Source: Aliishimia sp965656085
GTDB taxonomy: Bacteria; Pseudomonadota; Alphaproteobacteria; Rhodobacterales; Rhodobacteraceae
Assembly: GCA_965656085.1 (NCBI GenBank)
Contig: CBFHJA010000013.1
Span: forward strand, 34,479-98,478
Direction of reading: 5' to 3'
DNA length: 64,000 nucleotides
Shown here one piece after another: positions 1 through 8,418 of this stretch (its first letter is position 1; each line of letters starts with the position of its first letter). Under the pieces are notes generated by a model that saw nothing but the letters and a program-made list of their open reading frames with translations, did no database searches and had not been told where the DNA came from. Both the position numbers and the translations under genes were made by a program.

Positions 1-911
1 GCGAGCGGCAGCGTATCGAGGCCCGCGCCATAAAACTCCACGAATTTGCCCACGACGCCCTTGGCACGGAGCATCTCGACGACCTTCAGCACCAGATCGG
101 TCCCGGTGGTGCCTTCCATCATCTCGCCGGTCAGCTCGAAGCCGATCACCTCGGGGATCAGCATCGAAATCGGCTGCCCGAGCATCGCGGCCTCGGCCTC
201 GATCCCGCCGACACCCCAGCCGAGCACAGCAGCGCCGTTGACCATCGTGGTGTGGCTGTCCGTGCCCACGAGCGTGTCGGGATAGGCCACCATCTCGCCG
301 CTCTGGTCGGTGTCGGTCCAGACGGTCTGGGCGAGATATTCCAGGTTCACTTGGTGGCAAATGCCGGTGCCGGGGGGCACGACGCGGAAATTGTTGAACG
401 CTTTCTGACCCCATTTGAGAAAGGTGTAGCGCTCCATGTTGCGCTCGTATTCGCGGTCCACGTTCATCTGGAAGGCGCGCGGGTTGCCGAACTCGTCGAT
501 CATCACCGAGTGGTCGATCACGAGGTCGACGGGGTTCAGAGGGTTGATCTTCTGTGGATCGCCCCCGAGCGCGACAATGCCGTCGCGCATCGCGGCAAGG
601 TCCACAACGGCCGGCACGCCGGTGAAATCCTGCATGAGAACGCGCGCCGGGCGGTAGGCCAGCTCGCGGTTGCCCTTGCCGCCATTCGCGGCCCAGTCGG
701 CAAAGGCGCGGATGTCGTCCACGGTGACGGTCTTGCCATCTTCGAAGCGCAGGATGTTTTCCAACACGACCTTGAGCGCGGCGGGCAGCTTCGAAAAATC
801 GCCCAAGCCTGCCTCGGTGGCGGCGTCGATCGCGTAATAGGCGACGCTCTGATCTCCGACAGTGAGGGTTTTGCGGGTGCTGGATGTATCCTGTCCGACT
901 GTGATCGGCAT
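1..911 (-). CDS. acnA: Aconitate hydratase AcnA, N-terminal part (cut by window start)
   Basis: Minus-strand frame starting at ATG 911-909 and running off the window at position 1, giving about 303 residues of a family whose members are near 900. The translation opens MPITVGQDTSSTRKTL and contains the AcnA-type segments PPGTGICHQVNLEY, DSHTTMVNGAAVLGWGVGG and IEAEAAMLGQP, all conserved in cytosolic aconitase A/IRP-type enzymes. The enzyme isomerises citrate and isocitrate through a 4Fe-4S cluster in the TCA cycle. The three cluster cysteines lie further on, outside the window. It diverges from the DUF1223 gene, with about 200 bp between the starts. Confidence 0.95.
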   Translation of the reverse strand, partial: MPITVGQDTSSTRKTLTVGDQSVAYYAIDAATEAGLGDFSKLPAALKVVLENILRFEDGKTVTVDDIRAFADWAANGGKGNRELAYRPARVLMQDFTGVPAVVDLAAMRDGIVALGGDPQKINPLNPVDLVIDHSVMIDEFGNPRAFQMNVDREYERNMERYTFLKWGQKAFNNFRVVPPGTGICHQVNLEYLAQTVWTDTDQSGEMVAYPDTLVGTDSHTTMVNGAAVLGWGVGGIEAEAAMLGQPISMLIPEVIGFELTGEMMEGTTGTDLVLKVVEMLRAKGVVGKFVEFYGAGLDTLPL

Positions 912-1117
912 GGTGCGCTCCTTCGTGCTGGCTCAATAGAATGTCCCGGTGTCTATGGCCTGACGGGGGTGTGATGGTCAATGTGCTTGGCCGCCCGGGA
1001 GCACGGCGGTATCTCTCTTCAAGCTGTGTATATATGCCGGTGTTTCAAGAAGGGTTGATTGGTTATTTCAATGCAGCAAGGCTATCTGTTCAATCTAGTC
1101 GAGACAGGAAAACCGCT

Positions 1118-1849
1118 TTGATCACCTTACAGGCCCCCCGTATCCCGCGTGTTGCGCGCCTTGCCACTGCGCTCTGTCTGGCCGCGCTGAGCCTTGCCCC
1201 GCACGCGGCCACTGCGCAGGACAATCCCGTGGTGGTGGAGCTTTACACCTCGCAGGGCTGCTCGTCCTGCCCGCCCGCCGATGCGCTGCTGCACAAGCTG
1301 GCCGGGCGCGACGACGTCATCGCGCTGGCGCTGCATGTGGATTACTGGGATTACATCGGCTGGAAGGATGCCTTCGCCCGGCCCGAACATGCCGAGCGCC
1401 AGCGCGGCTATGCGCGGCAGGCGGGGCGCAGTTCGGTCTATACCCCGCAGATGATCATCAACGGAATGGACTCCATTGTCGGGGCGCGGGGCATGGAAAT
1501 TTCCGATGCGATCATGGCGCATAAGGCGCGTGAGACCGGGGTGTCGGTGTCGGTCGAGCGGACAGGGAAGGGCGTGGCTGTCGCGGCCACGGCGAACCGG
1601 AGCGCCGGTCCGATGGAGGTGGTTCTGGTGCGCTACACGCCCGAGCGCGACATCAAGATCACCCGCGGGGAGAATGCCGGGCACCACTTCACCTATGCCA
1701 ATGTGGTCGAGGCATGGGACGTGGTGGCGGAATGGTCGGGGGCCGAACCGCTTGTGGTGAACATTCCCGTGGACGGCGAAGGGCCCTTGGTGGTCTTGCT
1801 GCAATCTCCCGGGGAAGGCCCGATACAGGCGGCGGCGCGCCTGCGCTGA
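1118..1849 (+). CDS. DUF1223 family secreted thioredoxin-like protein
   Basis: Secreted protein of about 243 residues with a hydrophobic signal peptide ending near AATAQ. The mature part starts with VELYTSQGCSSCPPADALL, the cysteine pair typical of DUF1223, a thioredoxin-like fold of unknown role. It continues with HVDYWDYIGWKDAF and the TPQMIINGMD stretch, both family hallmarks. I chose TTG 1118 because AGGAAAA lies just upstream and the signal peptide follows at once; in-frame ATGs further upstream would add a non-hydrophobic leader. It ends 5 bp before the stop of the convergent acyltransferase. The exact substrate is unknown. Confidence 0.85.
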   Translation: MITLQAPRIPRVARLATALCLAALSLAPHAATAQDNPVVVELYTSQGCSSCPPADALLHKLAGRDDVIALALHVDYWDYIGWKDAFARPEHAERQRGYARQAGRSSVYTPQMIINGMDSIVGARGMEISDAIMAHKARETGVSVSVERTGKGVAVAATANRSAGPMEVVLVRYTPERDIKITRGENAGHHFTYANVVEAWDVVAEWSGAEPLVVNIPVDGEGPLVVLLQSPGEGPIQAAARLR

Positions 1850-1854
1850 GCCTA

Positions 1855-2742
1855 CTACGCGCGCCAGCGCCGATGCACCCAGAACCATTGGCCGGGATCG
1901 GCCTCGATGCGCGCGGCCAGCGAGTCGTTCAGGGCCTGTGTCATGGTCTCCGGATCGGAGGGTGGAACCGGGGCTTCGAGCACCGTGTCGAAGCTCAGAC
2001 CGTCGGCCTTGCGGATGCCATAGAACGGGATCAGCAGCGCGTCATAGCGCAGCGCCAGTTCCGCCGCCGAGACCGCCGTGCGCGCGGGAAGGCCGAGAAA
2101 ATCCAGCACCGGTGCCTCGAAGACGTGCTGATCGAAGAGCAGGACCAGATGCCCGCCAGCGCGCAGATGGCGCACGAAACCGGCGGTGCCGCGCCGGCCC
2201 TGCGGAAAGACCGGCCCGCCGAAGGCCTGCATTGTCTTGACGTAATGGGCGTTGAAAAACGGGTTGGACATATCCCTGTAGAGCCCGCCGATGTCCAGAC
2301 CGCGCCCGACCAGCGCCGCGCGCCCGGCCTCGTAATTGCCGTAGTGGCCGGTGACGAGGATCGCGGGGCGCCCGTCGCGCGCGGCGGCCTCCAGCGCGGC
2401 CCAGCCCGGCCCGGTGAGCGGGTTCTGCGCAAGCCGTCCCGGAAACTCACGGCCCGAGTAATTCTCGATGAAGGTGCGCCCGGCATTGTTCAGGCAGGCC
2501 TCGGCGATGGCCGCGCGCTCCGCCTCCGGGCGGTCCGGCCAGACCTGCGCGAGGTTCTCCAGAGCCGCCGTGCGATACCCGGCAATCGGGCCGATCACCC
2601 GCGCGACCATCCAGCCCATGAACCGGACCCGTACCGCGTAGGGCAGGGCGAGCGCGAGGTTGATCACCGTCACCAGCGCGGCATTCACCAGCCAGTGGCG
2701 GGCCCGGGTGGCAAAGGGCATGGAACTTGCGTCTGCTGGCAT
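1855..2742 (-). CDS. LpxL/HtrB-like lysophospholipid acyltransferase
   Basis: 295-residue membrane-associated acyltransferase. An N-terminal hydrophobic segment (about residues 17-50) is followed by the acyltransferase core with the catalytic H-x4-E type motif TGHYGNYEAGRA, then the conserved LLFDQHV and GLPARTAVSAAELALR stretches of the lipid A biosynthesis lauroyl/myristoyl acyltransferase family. Such enzymes add a secondary acyl chain to lipid A precursors at the inner membrane. The same fold also acylates ornithine lipids or other substrates, so the substrate is not certain. It is 9 bp downstream of the EamA transporter gene and likely cotranscribed with it. A second start at Met 8 is possible. 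Confidence 0.85.
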   Translation of the reverse strand: MPADASSMPFATRARHWLVNAALVTVINLALALPYAVRVRFMGWMVARVIGPIAGYRTAALENLAQVWPDRPEAERAAIAEACLNNAGRTFIENYSGREFPGRLAQNPLTGPGWAALEAAARDGRPAILVTGHYGNYEAGRAALVGRGLDIGGLYRDMSNPFFNAHYVKTMQAFGGPVFPQGRRGTAGFVRHLRAGGHLVLLFDQHVFEAPVLDFLGLPARTAVSAAELALRYDALLIPFYGIRKADGLSFDTVLEAPVPPSDPETMTQALNDSLAARIEADPGQWFWVHRRWRA

Positions 2743-2751
2743 GGGCGTCGG

Positions 2752-3624
2752 TCAGGATCTCGCCGGGCGGGTTTCGCGCAGCCAGACATAAAGCCCGGCC
2801 AGAACAATCACAAGCGCGCCAGAAATCGTTGTGGCGGTGGGCACTTCCGCGAAGACCACGAGGCCGATCAGGCTCGCGAAGACAACACCGGAATAGCCGA
2901 ACGGGGCCAGCGTCGCGGCGGGCGCCATCGTGTAGGCGCGGATCAGCAGCAATTGCCCGCCGGTGCCCACCAGCGCGATGAGACCCATCAGCCCCGCATC
3001 ACGCGGCCCCGGCGTCTGCCACAGAGCCGGGACCATCGCGCTTGTGACGACGCCGCCCACCAGCGCGGTGTAGAACAGCGACGTCCACGCATCCTCGCTG
3101 CGCCCGACGCGGCGGGTGATCAGCGCATAGCCGGAAAAGCAGATCGCGGCGCCGAGCGGAAACAGGGCGGCGGGCTGGAAGGCGGCGGTGCCGGGCTGGA
3201 TGATCAGCATCGCGCCGCAAAACGCCACCGCGATCGCACCGATCCGCCGCACGCCGATCTTCTCGCCTAGAAACAGCGCCGCGCCGAGCGTGATGAAGAG
3301 CGGGTTGAGGATCATCACCGCCGCCGCCTCCGCGAGGCCGATCCGCGACAAGCCCTGAAAAAACAGGGCGGTGGCCGAGAGCAGCAGCACCGAGCGCGCC
3401 AGTTGCATCCCGAGAAACTCCGTGTGCGCCACGGCGCGCAAGCGCGGCGCCACCAAGGCCAGCACGACCACCATCTGCCCGGCATAGCGCGCCCAGAGGG
3501 CCGGGACGGTGCCGATGTTCGGGCTCACCGCCTTGACGCAGGCATCCATGACCGAAAAGCACAAAATCGCGCTTAGAATCAACGTGATGGCTTTGGCGGG
3601 TGAGGGGGAGTGCGGGGCCGTCAT
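2752..3624 (-). CDS. DMT/EamA family inner membrane transporter
   Basis: About 290 residues, almost entirely hydrophobic, with roughly ten membrane segments in two EamA halves. Typical DMT features are SVMDACVKAVSP at the first helix, FFQGLSRIGLAEAAAVMILNP in the first half and GYSGVVFASLIGLVVFAEVP in the second. Family members export metabolites or amino acids; the substrate cannot be read from sequence. I chose ATG 3624 (MTAPHSPSPAKA) because the preceding in-frame region is proline-rich and not membrane-like. The ribosome site there is weak, so the start is moderately certain. Confidence 0.85.
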   Translation of the reverse strand: MTAPHSPSPAKAITLILSAILCFSVMDACVKAVSPNIGTVPALWARYAGQMVVVLALVAPRLRAVAHTEFLGMQLARSVLLLSATALFFQGLSRIGLAEAAAVMILNPLFITLGAALFLGEKIGVRRIGAIAVAFCGAMLIIQPGTAAFQPAALFPLGAAICFSGYALITRRVGRSEDAWTSLFYTALVGGVVTSAMVPALWQTPGPRDAGLMGLIALVGTGGQLLLIRAYTMAPAATLAPFGYSGVVFASLIGLVVFAEVPTATTISGALVIVLAGLYVWLRETRPARS

Positions 3625-3884
3625 GCCGTGTGCCAGTGCCTTTCTGAAACGCCCGGGCCCGGAAGGCGGGGGCGTGTGGTCCGGGACGGACAGCGCTCCG
3701 GCGATCCCCGGCAGGCTATAGAACCTTTTGGCGGCGCAAGGAAAGACCTTTGTCGCGGCGGGCCGGGGAGGGGGTTCGGGCATGTTGCGCGGCTGCTGGT
3801 GTCAGGCTGGCGCGCACACACCGGAACATAACATGAACGTTGACCCTGTTCGGGTTGGAGAGCATGACCCGAAACGGCCGCTGG

Positions 3885-4982
3885 TCAGGCCTCGTCCTCC
3901 ATCTCGTCTTCGGGATTGAGCAGGACCAACTCGCCATCCCGCTCCAGCGCGCGGACCACCTGCACAACGGCGGTCATGGCGGTCTCGCCCTCGGTGGTCT
4001 TGATCTTGCCAAGCTCGGCCATTTCCTCGCGCATCTGATCACCGAGCCGGGCCGACATGTTCTCGAAGACGAAGGTGACCACGTCTTCCAGCCCGCTTTG
4101 CTGCGCGGCGGCCAGTGCTTTGATCAACTCGGTCTGATCGACCGCGCGCAGCACCTTGGGCAAATCGCGCGGGGCGACGCGGGTGGAAATATTGGCGAAG
4201 GTGAAGATCGCCTTGCGCACCTCATTGGCGAAATGCTCATCGGTCTCGTCGAGACCGGTCAGCAAATCTTCGCGGGTGGCGGAGGTGGAATTGTTCAGGA
4301 TTGCGCCCAGCCGTTCCACCGGACCATCGTTGAAGGCCGACATCGGCTCGGCGTCGAGTTGCGCGGCGATCGACAGGCCGATCCGGTCCACCGCCTCGGG
4401 CGTGACCGCGCTGGTCTGGCTCACCGCATAGGTGATCTTGCGCGCCAGCGGGCCGGGCAATTCGCCGAGTAGAGCGGCGGCGCGCGGCACGTCGAGCTTG
4501 GACAGCAGCACGGCGGCGATCTGGACGCTTTCGTTTTCGATGATCGGCTTGAGCTTCTCCGGGCCGAGACCGCGAATTCGTTCCCAAGGATCGCCGCTCT
4601 GGCGCACCCCGGCCTCGCGGCGCAGCCGGTTCGCCGTATGCGGGCTGATCTTTCCGTCGAGCGCCTCCAGCGCGCCGGCCATCGAGCCGGGAAAGCTGAG
4701 GCCCACGGCCTCAAGCTCGGCGGTGAATTCCTCGATCACCTTATCGACCGTCGCCCGGTCCACCAGCCGCATCGCGCCCATCTGGTGCGTGAGAATTTCC
4801 TGAAGGTCTTCTGGCAATTGCTCAAGGGCAATCTCGGCACCCTCGTTCAGCAGGTAGCGCACGACGATCGCGGCCTTGGCGCGCCGGTCCAGCTTCGCAG
4901 GGCGCACCGGCGGGGACGGGACGGGTGGATTTGTGCCGCCACCCCCGCCGAGGGATGGCAGCGCCATCGGTTCGATGCTCAT
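3885..4982 (-). CDS. fliG: Flagellar motor switch protein FliG
   Basis: 365 residues, close to the usual 330-370. After a glycine/proline-rich leader (about residues 1-28) come the three helical FliG domains. RAKAAIVVRYLLNEGAEIA and the following LPEDLQEILTHQMG fit the N-terminal ring-binding domain. LGPEKLKPIIENESVQIAAV fits the middle domain, with its EHPQTIA-like region. ANEVRKAIFTFANI with RDLPKVLRAVDQTELIKAL fits the C-terminal domain that couples to the MotA stator. FliG forms the C-ring torque surface on the cytoplasmic face. No other flagellar gene is near, which is unusual for this family. About 70 bp separates it from the TPR gene upstream. Confidence 0.9.
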   Translation of the reverse strand: MSIEPMALPSLGGGGGTNPPVPSPPVRPAKLDRRAKAAIVVRYLLNEGAEIALEQLPEDLQEILTHQMGAMRLVDRATVDKVIEEFTAELEAVGLSFPGSMAGALEALDGKISPHTANRLRREAGVRQSGDPWERIRGLGPEKLKPIIENESVQIAAVLLSKLDVPRAAALLGELPGPLARKITYAVSQTSAVTPEAVDRIGLSIAAQLDAEPMSAFNDGPVERLGAILNNSTSATREDLLTGLDETDEHFANEVRKAIFTFANISTRVAPRDLPKVLRAVDQTELIKALAAAQQSGLEDVVTFVFENMSARLGDQMREEMAELGKIKTTEGETAMTAVVQVVRALERDGELVLLNPEDEMEDEA

Positions 4983-5053
4983 GCGCTGCTCTCAGTCTTG
5001 CCGTTCGCAATCCGGTCTACAGCGCAGTGTTAAACAAAGCCTGAACAGGTCGG

Positions 5054-5647
5054 TCAGTAGTTGTAGGTTTTGCCCAGATAGATCGCCTTGCGCAGCGAGG
5101 TTCCGGCCCAGCTATACCCGCCACCGCGGGTTTCGATCTCGGCCAGTTGCACGCGGGCCGCGTCCAGATCACCATCCTCGACATAGCCCTGACCCATGTA
5201 GGAGCGGGCCAGCAGGTTGTCCGGGTTGCGCGCCAGCGCGTCGGCGTAGAACATCATCGCCGCATCCAGATTGCCCAGCTTGCGGTTCAAAAAGCCCTTG
5301 TAGGTCAAGACCTTGTCGCTGGTCTGGTCGGGCATCTGCGACAGCACGGTTTCGGCGGCGTCATAGCGGCCCGCATAGGCCAATTCGCGCACGGCCTTGT
5401 AGAGCGTGTCCTCGCCGAGATAGGAGGCGCGGTCCGGGCGGATGCACTTGCGCTCCTTGGCATCCCACACGCCATTGACCGGCTGCGAGAAGCGCACCCA
5501 TTTCTTGATATCGGGATCCCATTGGCGCTCGGAGAAGCAGTCCTGCGTGGTCTGGGTCTTTTTCGGCGGGTTCGGGGTTTCTTCGCCCGCGGCAAAAACA
5601 GCGGCGGGCAGGGCGGTCAGAAGGGCGGCGGCAAGAAGCGTGCGCAT
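5054..5647 (-). CDS. Secreted tetratricopeptide-repeat protein
   Basis: 197 residues with a clear signal peptide (MRTLLAAALLTALPAAVFA). The first part of the mature protein carries two cysteines around a tryptophan-rich segment (DCFSERQWDPDIKKW...ERKC). This is followed by at least two TPR-like units around residues 80-175: YKGFLNRKLGNLDAAMMFYA, then DNLLARSYMGQGYVEDGDLD. It is probably periplasmic and acts in protein-protein contacts. The Cys-containing front part resembles the short secreted protein encoded just upstream, which also has C-x(n)-W-D and C near its end. No enzyme motif is present and the function is unknown. Confidence 0.75.
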   Translation of the reverse strand: MRTLLAAALLTALPAAVFAAGEETPNPPKKTQTTQDCFSERQWDPDIKKWVRFSQPVNGVWDAKERKCIRPDRASYLGEDTLYKAVRELAYAGRYDAAETVLSQMPDQTSDKVLTYKGFLNRKLGNLDAAMMFYADALARNPDNLLARSYMGQGYVEDGDLDAARVQLAEIETRGGGYSWAGTSLRKAIYLGKTYNY

Positions 5648-5703
5648 GGGAGTATCCTGTCTCAGGTTCTATCCGTAACACATAGGTGATTCTGAATATA
5701 AGA

Positions 5704-5730
5704 AAAGGGCCCAACGTCATTGGGCCCTTT
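5704..5730 (-). terminator. Rho-independent terminator of the small secreted protein gene
   Basis: An 11-bp perfect inverted repeat (AAAGGGCCCAA, loop CGTCA, TTGGGCCCTTT). On the minus strand it is followed by TTTTCTTATATT. It lies 25 bp past the stop codon of the minus-strand gene ending at 5755, so it should end that transcript before the TPR gene. Confidence 0.85.
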
Positions 5731-5754
5731 CCGATCAAGCGATTGTGTTTCGCG

Positions 5755-5919
5755 TCAGCTGCTGGCCACGGGCAGGCAGGTCTGGCTTGCCGCGTCCCAT
5801 GCCGTACCCGTCGCGCAGGACTGGGCTTGCTGATGCTTGGCGCCGCTGCACATGGCCAGTGCGAGGCCGGGTGTCAGCGTCAGAGCGGCCGCGATCGTCA
5901 GGGCCTTGAATGTCGTCAT
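5755..5919 (-). CDS. Small secreted cysteine-containing protein
   Basis: 54 residues: signal peptide MTTFKALTIAAALTLTPGLALA, then a short mature peptide MCSGAKHQQAQSCATGTAWDAASQTCLPVASS with three cysteines. The ATG at 5919 follows a strong GGAGGGA site; an upstream in-frame ATG (5946) would break the signal peptide. The C-x(n)-W-D-x(n)-C pattern is also seen in the neighbouring TPR protein. It resembles short chitin-binding-like or disulfide-rich peptides, but no family can be named. Confidence 0.7.
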   Translation of the reverse strand: MTTFKALTIAAALTLTPGLALAMCSGAKHQQAQSCATGTAWDAASQTCLPVASS

Positions 5920-5997
5920 TGATGGTCCCTCCGTTGTTGGATGCATCTATGGTAGAGCGGGGGACCGGCTGCGCAAAGGATTTTTTGCGCGGCATTG

Positions 5998-6178
5998 GTT
6001 AACGCTGCGCGCGCAGGCAACGGCCCGCACCCGATTTAGGCACCATTTCGCCCGTTAATCCCCTAAAAACAAGGGATGGCAGGCGTATGGCCCGGCGTAT
6101 GGCAAAGCGTATGGCACCTGTATGGCTCGGTTTTGATTCGTTCCGGGGTTAATGCACCGTGCGGTGGGTTGGCGTTAA
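5998..6178. repeat. Copy 1 of a ~185-bp element with GTATGGC units
   Basis: Bounded by GTTAACGC at 5998 and GCGTTAA at 6172-6178. It contains GTATGGC at 6085, 6097, 6109 and 6120, spaced 12, 12 and 11 bp. It shares extended similarity with 49938-50128 (TAAAAACAAGG, TGGCAGGCGTATGGCCCGGC, GGCACCTGTA, GATTCGTTCCGGG, and a GCACCG-GCGGTG hairpin). Its right end contains the stop codon of purB. Confidence 0.8.
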
Positions 6179-7482
6179 TCTTCTCCGAAGACCCGCTCGA
6201 AGATCGTGTCCACATGCTTGGTGTGATAGCCCAGATCGAACTTCTCTTCGATTTCGGCGGGGCTCAGTGCGGCGGTCACGTCCGGGTCGGCCAGAAGCTC
6301 CTCTTTGAAATCCGTCCGGTGCTCCCAGACCTTCAGCGCGTTGCGCTGCACGTAACTATAGGCGTCCTCGCGGCTCACCCCCGCTTGGGTCAGCGCCAGA
6401 AGCACCCGCTGGCTCATCACAAGGCCGGGGAACTTGTTCATGTTCTGAGCCATGTTCTCGGGGAAGATCAGCATCTTGTCCACGACCGAGGTCAGGCGGG
6501 CGAGGGCGAAATCCAGCGTGATCGTGGCATCGGGGCCGATCATCCGCTCGACCGAGGAATGCGAGATATCCCGCTCATGCCAGAGCGCCACGTTCTCCAT
6601 CGCCGGGATCACCGCCGCGCGGACCATGCGCGCGAGCCCGGTGAGGTTTTCGGTCAGCACCGGGTTTTTCTTGTGCGGCATCGCCGAGGAGCCCTTCTGG
6701 CCCATGGAGAAAAACTCCGCGCCTTCGAGCACTTCGGTGCGCTGCATGTGGCGGATTTCGATGGCGACGTTCTCGATGCTGCTGGCGATCACGCCAAGGG
6801 TGGCGAAGAATGCCGCGTGGCGGTCGCGGGGGATCACTTGGGTGGAGATCGGTTCGGGCACGAGGCCCAGCTTGTCGCAGACATGCTCCTCGACGCCGGG
6901 GTCGATGTTGGCGAAGGTGCCCACCGCGCCGGAGATCGCGCCGGTGGCGATCTCGGAGCGCGCGTCGCGCATCCGCGACAGGTTGCGGTCCATCTCGGCA
7001 TAGAAGCGCGCGAAGGTCAGGCCCATCGTGGTGGGCTCGGCGTGGATGCCGTGGCTGCGGCCAATGCGGACCGTGTCCTTGTGCTCATAGGCGCGGCGTT
7101 TGAGGGCGGCGAGCAACTCTTCGAGGTCCTTGATCAGGATATCGGCCGCGCGGGTCAGTTGCACGTTGAAGCAGGTGTCCAGAACGTCCGAGGAGGTCAT
7201 GCCCTGATGCACGAAACGCGCCTCTTCAGAGCCCACGTGCTCGGCGAGATGCGTGAGGAAGGCGATCACGTCATGCTTGGTCACCGCCTCGATCTCGTCG
7301 ATCCGGGCCACGTCGAATTCCACGTCCTTGGCTTTCCACACCGCCTCGGCATTCTCGCGCGGGATCACGCCGAGATTGGCCATCGCATCACAGGCATGGG
7401 CTTCGATTTCGTACCAGATGCGGAATTTGGTGGCGGGCTCCCAGATGGCAACCATGTCGGGGCGGGAATAGCGGGGGATCAT
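6175..7482 (-). CDS. purB: Adenylosuccinate lyase
   Basis: 435 residues, the usual length for the bacterial PurB type. It carries the fumarase/aspartase superfamily signature SSAMPHKKNPV, including the catalytic-loop serine, and the segments GRSHGIHAEPTTMG (catalytic histidine region) and HQGMTSSDVLDT. The enzyme splits adenylosuccinate to AMP and SAICAR to AICAR, both with loss of fumarate, in purine synthesis in the cytosol. It starts MIPRYSRPDMVAIWEP. Its TAA stop lies inside the TTAA edge of the repeat element. It diverges from the DUF6314 gene. Confidence 0.97.
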   Translation of the reverse strand: MIPRYSRPDMVAIWEPATKFRIWYEIEAHACDAMANLGVIPRENAEAVWKAKDVEFDVARIDEIEAVTKHDVIAFLTHLAEHVGSEEARFVHQGMTSSDVLDTCFNVQLTRAADILIKDLEELLAALKRRAYEHKDTVRIGRSHGIHAEPTTMGLTFARFYAEMDRNLSRMRDARSEIATGAISGAVGTFANIDPGVEEHVCDKLGLVPEPISTQVIPRDRHAAFFATLGVIASSIENVAIEIRHMQRTEVLEGAEFFSMGQKGSSAMPHKKNPVLTENLTGLARMVRAAVIPAMENVALWHERDISHSSVERMIGPDATITLDFALARLTSVVDKMLIFPENMAQNMNKFPGLVMSQRVLLALTQAGVSREDAYSYVQRNALKVWEHRTDFKEELLADPDVTAALSPAEIEEKFDLGYHTKHVDTIFERVFGED

Positions 7483-7625
7483 CGGGCGGGCACCTTTTCC
7501 TCTGTCGTCTTTGTACTTGCGCGCCTCTTAGGCGGCTGGCAGGGCGGATACAAGAATGCAGGCCGCAGATGAGACGCTTTGCCCATGTGGGCGCGCGCGG
7601 CAAAGATAGGGGAGTGCGCAGCCCG

Positions 7626-8027
7626 ATGGTCACGGAGCGGGTGTTGCAGGATTTCGCGGGGCGCTGGCGGCTGGAGAAGGAGATCGCCGCCGCCGGGCAG
7701 CCGCCTGCGCGCTTCGAGGGCGTGGCGGAGTGGCGGGGCGGTGCGGGCGGTCTGCGCTATGAAGAGCGCGGGCAGCTTTGGCTGGGGGCAGGCGCCCCGA
7801 TGCAGGCCGCGCGGCGCTATCTGTGGACGCCCGCGCTGGAGGTCTTCTTCGAGGATGGGCGGTTTTTTCACCGCGTCCCGGCGGCGGGCGGGGAGGCGCA
7901 TCACCATTGCGCGCCGGATGCGTATCGGGTCGCCTATCGGTTTGACAACTGGCCGGAGTTCACCGCCGTGTGGCGCGTTACCGGGCCGCGCAAGGACTAT
8001 GTGATGACCGCGCGCTACACGCGCTGA
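7626..8027 (+). CDS. DUF6314 family protein
   Basis: About 133 residues starting MVTERVLQDFAGRWRLEKEI. The pattern of an N-terminal DFxGxW, a central YLW segment and the C-terminal HxCxPDxYRVxYxF then W(T/R)VxGPRKDYxMxxRYxR is that of DUF6314, a lipocalin-like beta-barrel family common in Rhodobacteraceae with no known reaction. ATG 7626 has GGGGAG upstream; the earlier in-frame ATG (7569) would overlap the promoter area shared with purB. Confidence 0.8.
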   Translation: MVTERVLQDFAGRWRLEKEIAAAGQPPARFEGVAEWRGGAGGLRYEERGQLWLGAGAPMQAARRYLWTPALEVFFEDGRFFHRVPAAGGEAHHHCAPDAYRVAYRFDNWPEFTAVWRVTGPRKDYVMTARYTR

Positions 8028-8067
8028 TCCTTGGCCGCGCGCCGCAGGGCGTGCCTTTCGACATCGA

Positions 8068-8090
8068 GGTCCCGGGTCAAGCCCGGGACC
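8068..8090. repeat. Palindromic hairpin between convergent genes
   Basis: A 9-bp perfect inverted repeat GGTCCCGGG / CCCGGGACC with the loop TCAAG, between the stops of two converging genes. There is no T-run, so it may be a dispersed palindrome or a transcript-stabilising hairpin rather than a classical terminator. I have seen similar palindromes often in related genomes. Confidence 0.6.
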
Positions 8091-8099
8091 GGGGCGCCG

Positions 8100-8345
8100 T
8101 CAGTCCCGGTGCAGGATGTCCTTGTTCATGCAGTAGTCCGGGGCCGCGTCGAGCAGCGGGTTTTCGTCCTGAAGCCGTGTGCAGGCCTCGTGATCGCTGC
8201 AATTGGCGCAGCGCATCACCATCGCGCGGTAGCTGCGGGCCGCCGCCTCGCCGTCGCCCATGCGCGCGTCGAGATCGACATCAAGCCGTTCGGCCATGCC
8301 CCGGACAAGGCCGTTGCTCTCGCTCATTTTCTGAAAGAAGGTCAT
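8100..8345 (-). CDS. DUF6455 family protein
   Basis: 81 residues starting MTFFQKMSESNGLVRGMAE. Four cysteines (MRCANCSDHEACTRL, then PDYCMN) lie in the arrangement of DUF6455, a short Rhodobacteraceae family that probably binds a metal. I chose ATG 8345 because the upstream extension to 8390 is arginine-rich and lacks a ribosome site. No enzymatic function is known. Confidence 0.8.
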   Translation of the reverse strand: MTFFQKMSESNGLVRGMAERLDVDLDARMGDGEAAARSYRAMVMRCANCSDHEACTRLQDENPLLDAAPDYCMNKDILHRD

Positions 8346-8418
8346 ATGCTTTCGCTCCCGGTTGGATCGGTTTCCCGAGAAGCGTAACAAGGCGGGGCCA
8401 TTCTTCCCTTGATCTGTA

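Noticed and set aside
1714..3270. 518-codon open frame on the plus strand
   Set aside because: It lies opposite the acyltransferase and EamA genes, has arginine/glutamine-rich low-quality composition and no motif. It is a shadow of high-GC coding sequence.
6076..7572. 498-codon plus-strand frame opposite purB
   Set aside because: The purB motifs on the minus strand are unambiguous; this frame is His/Gly-rich and has no family features.
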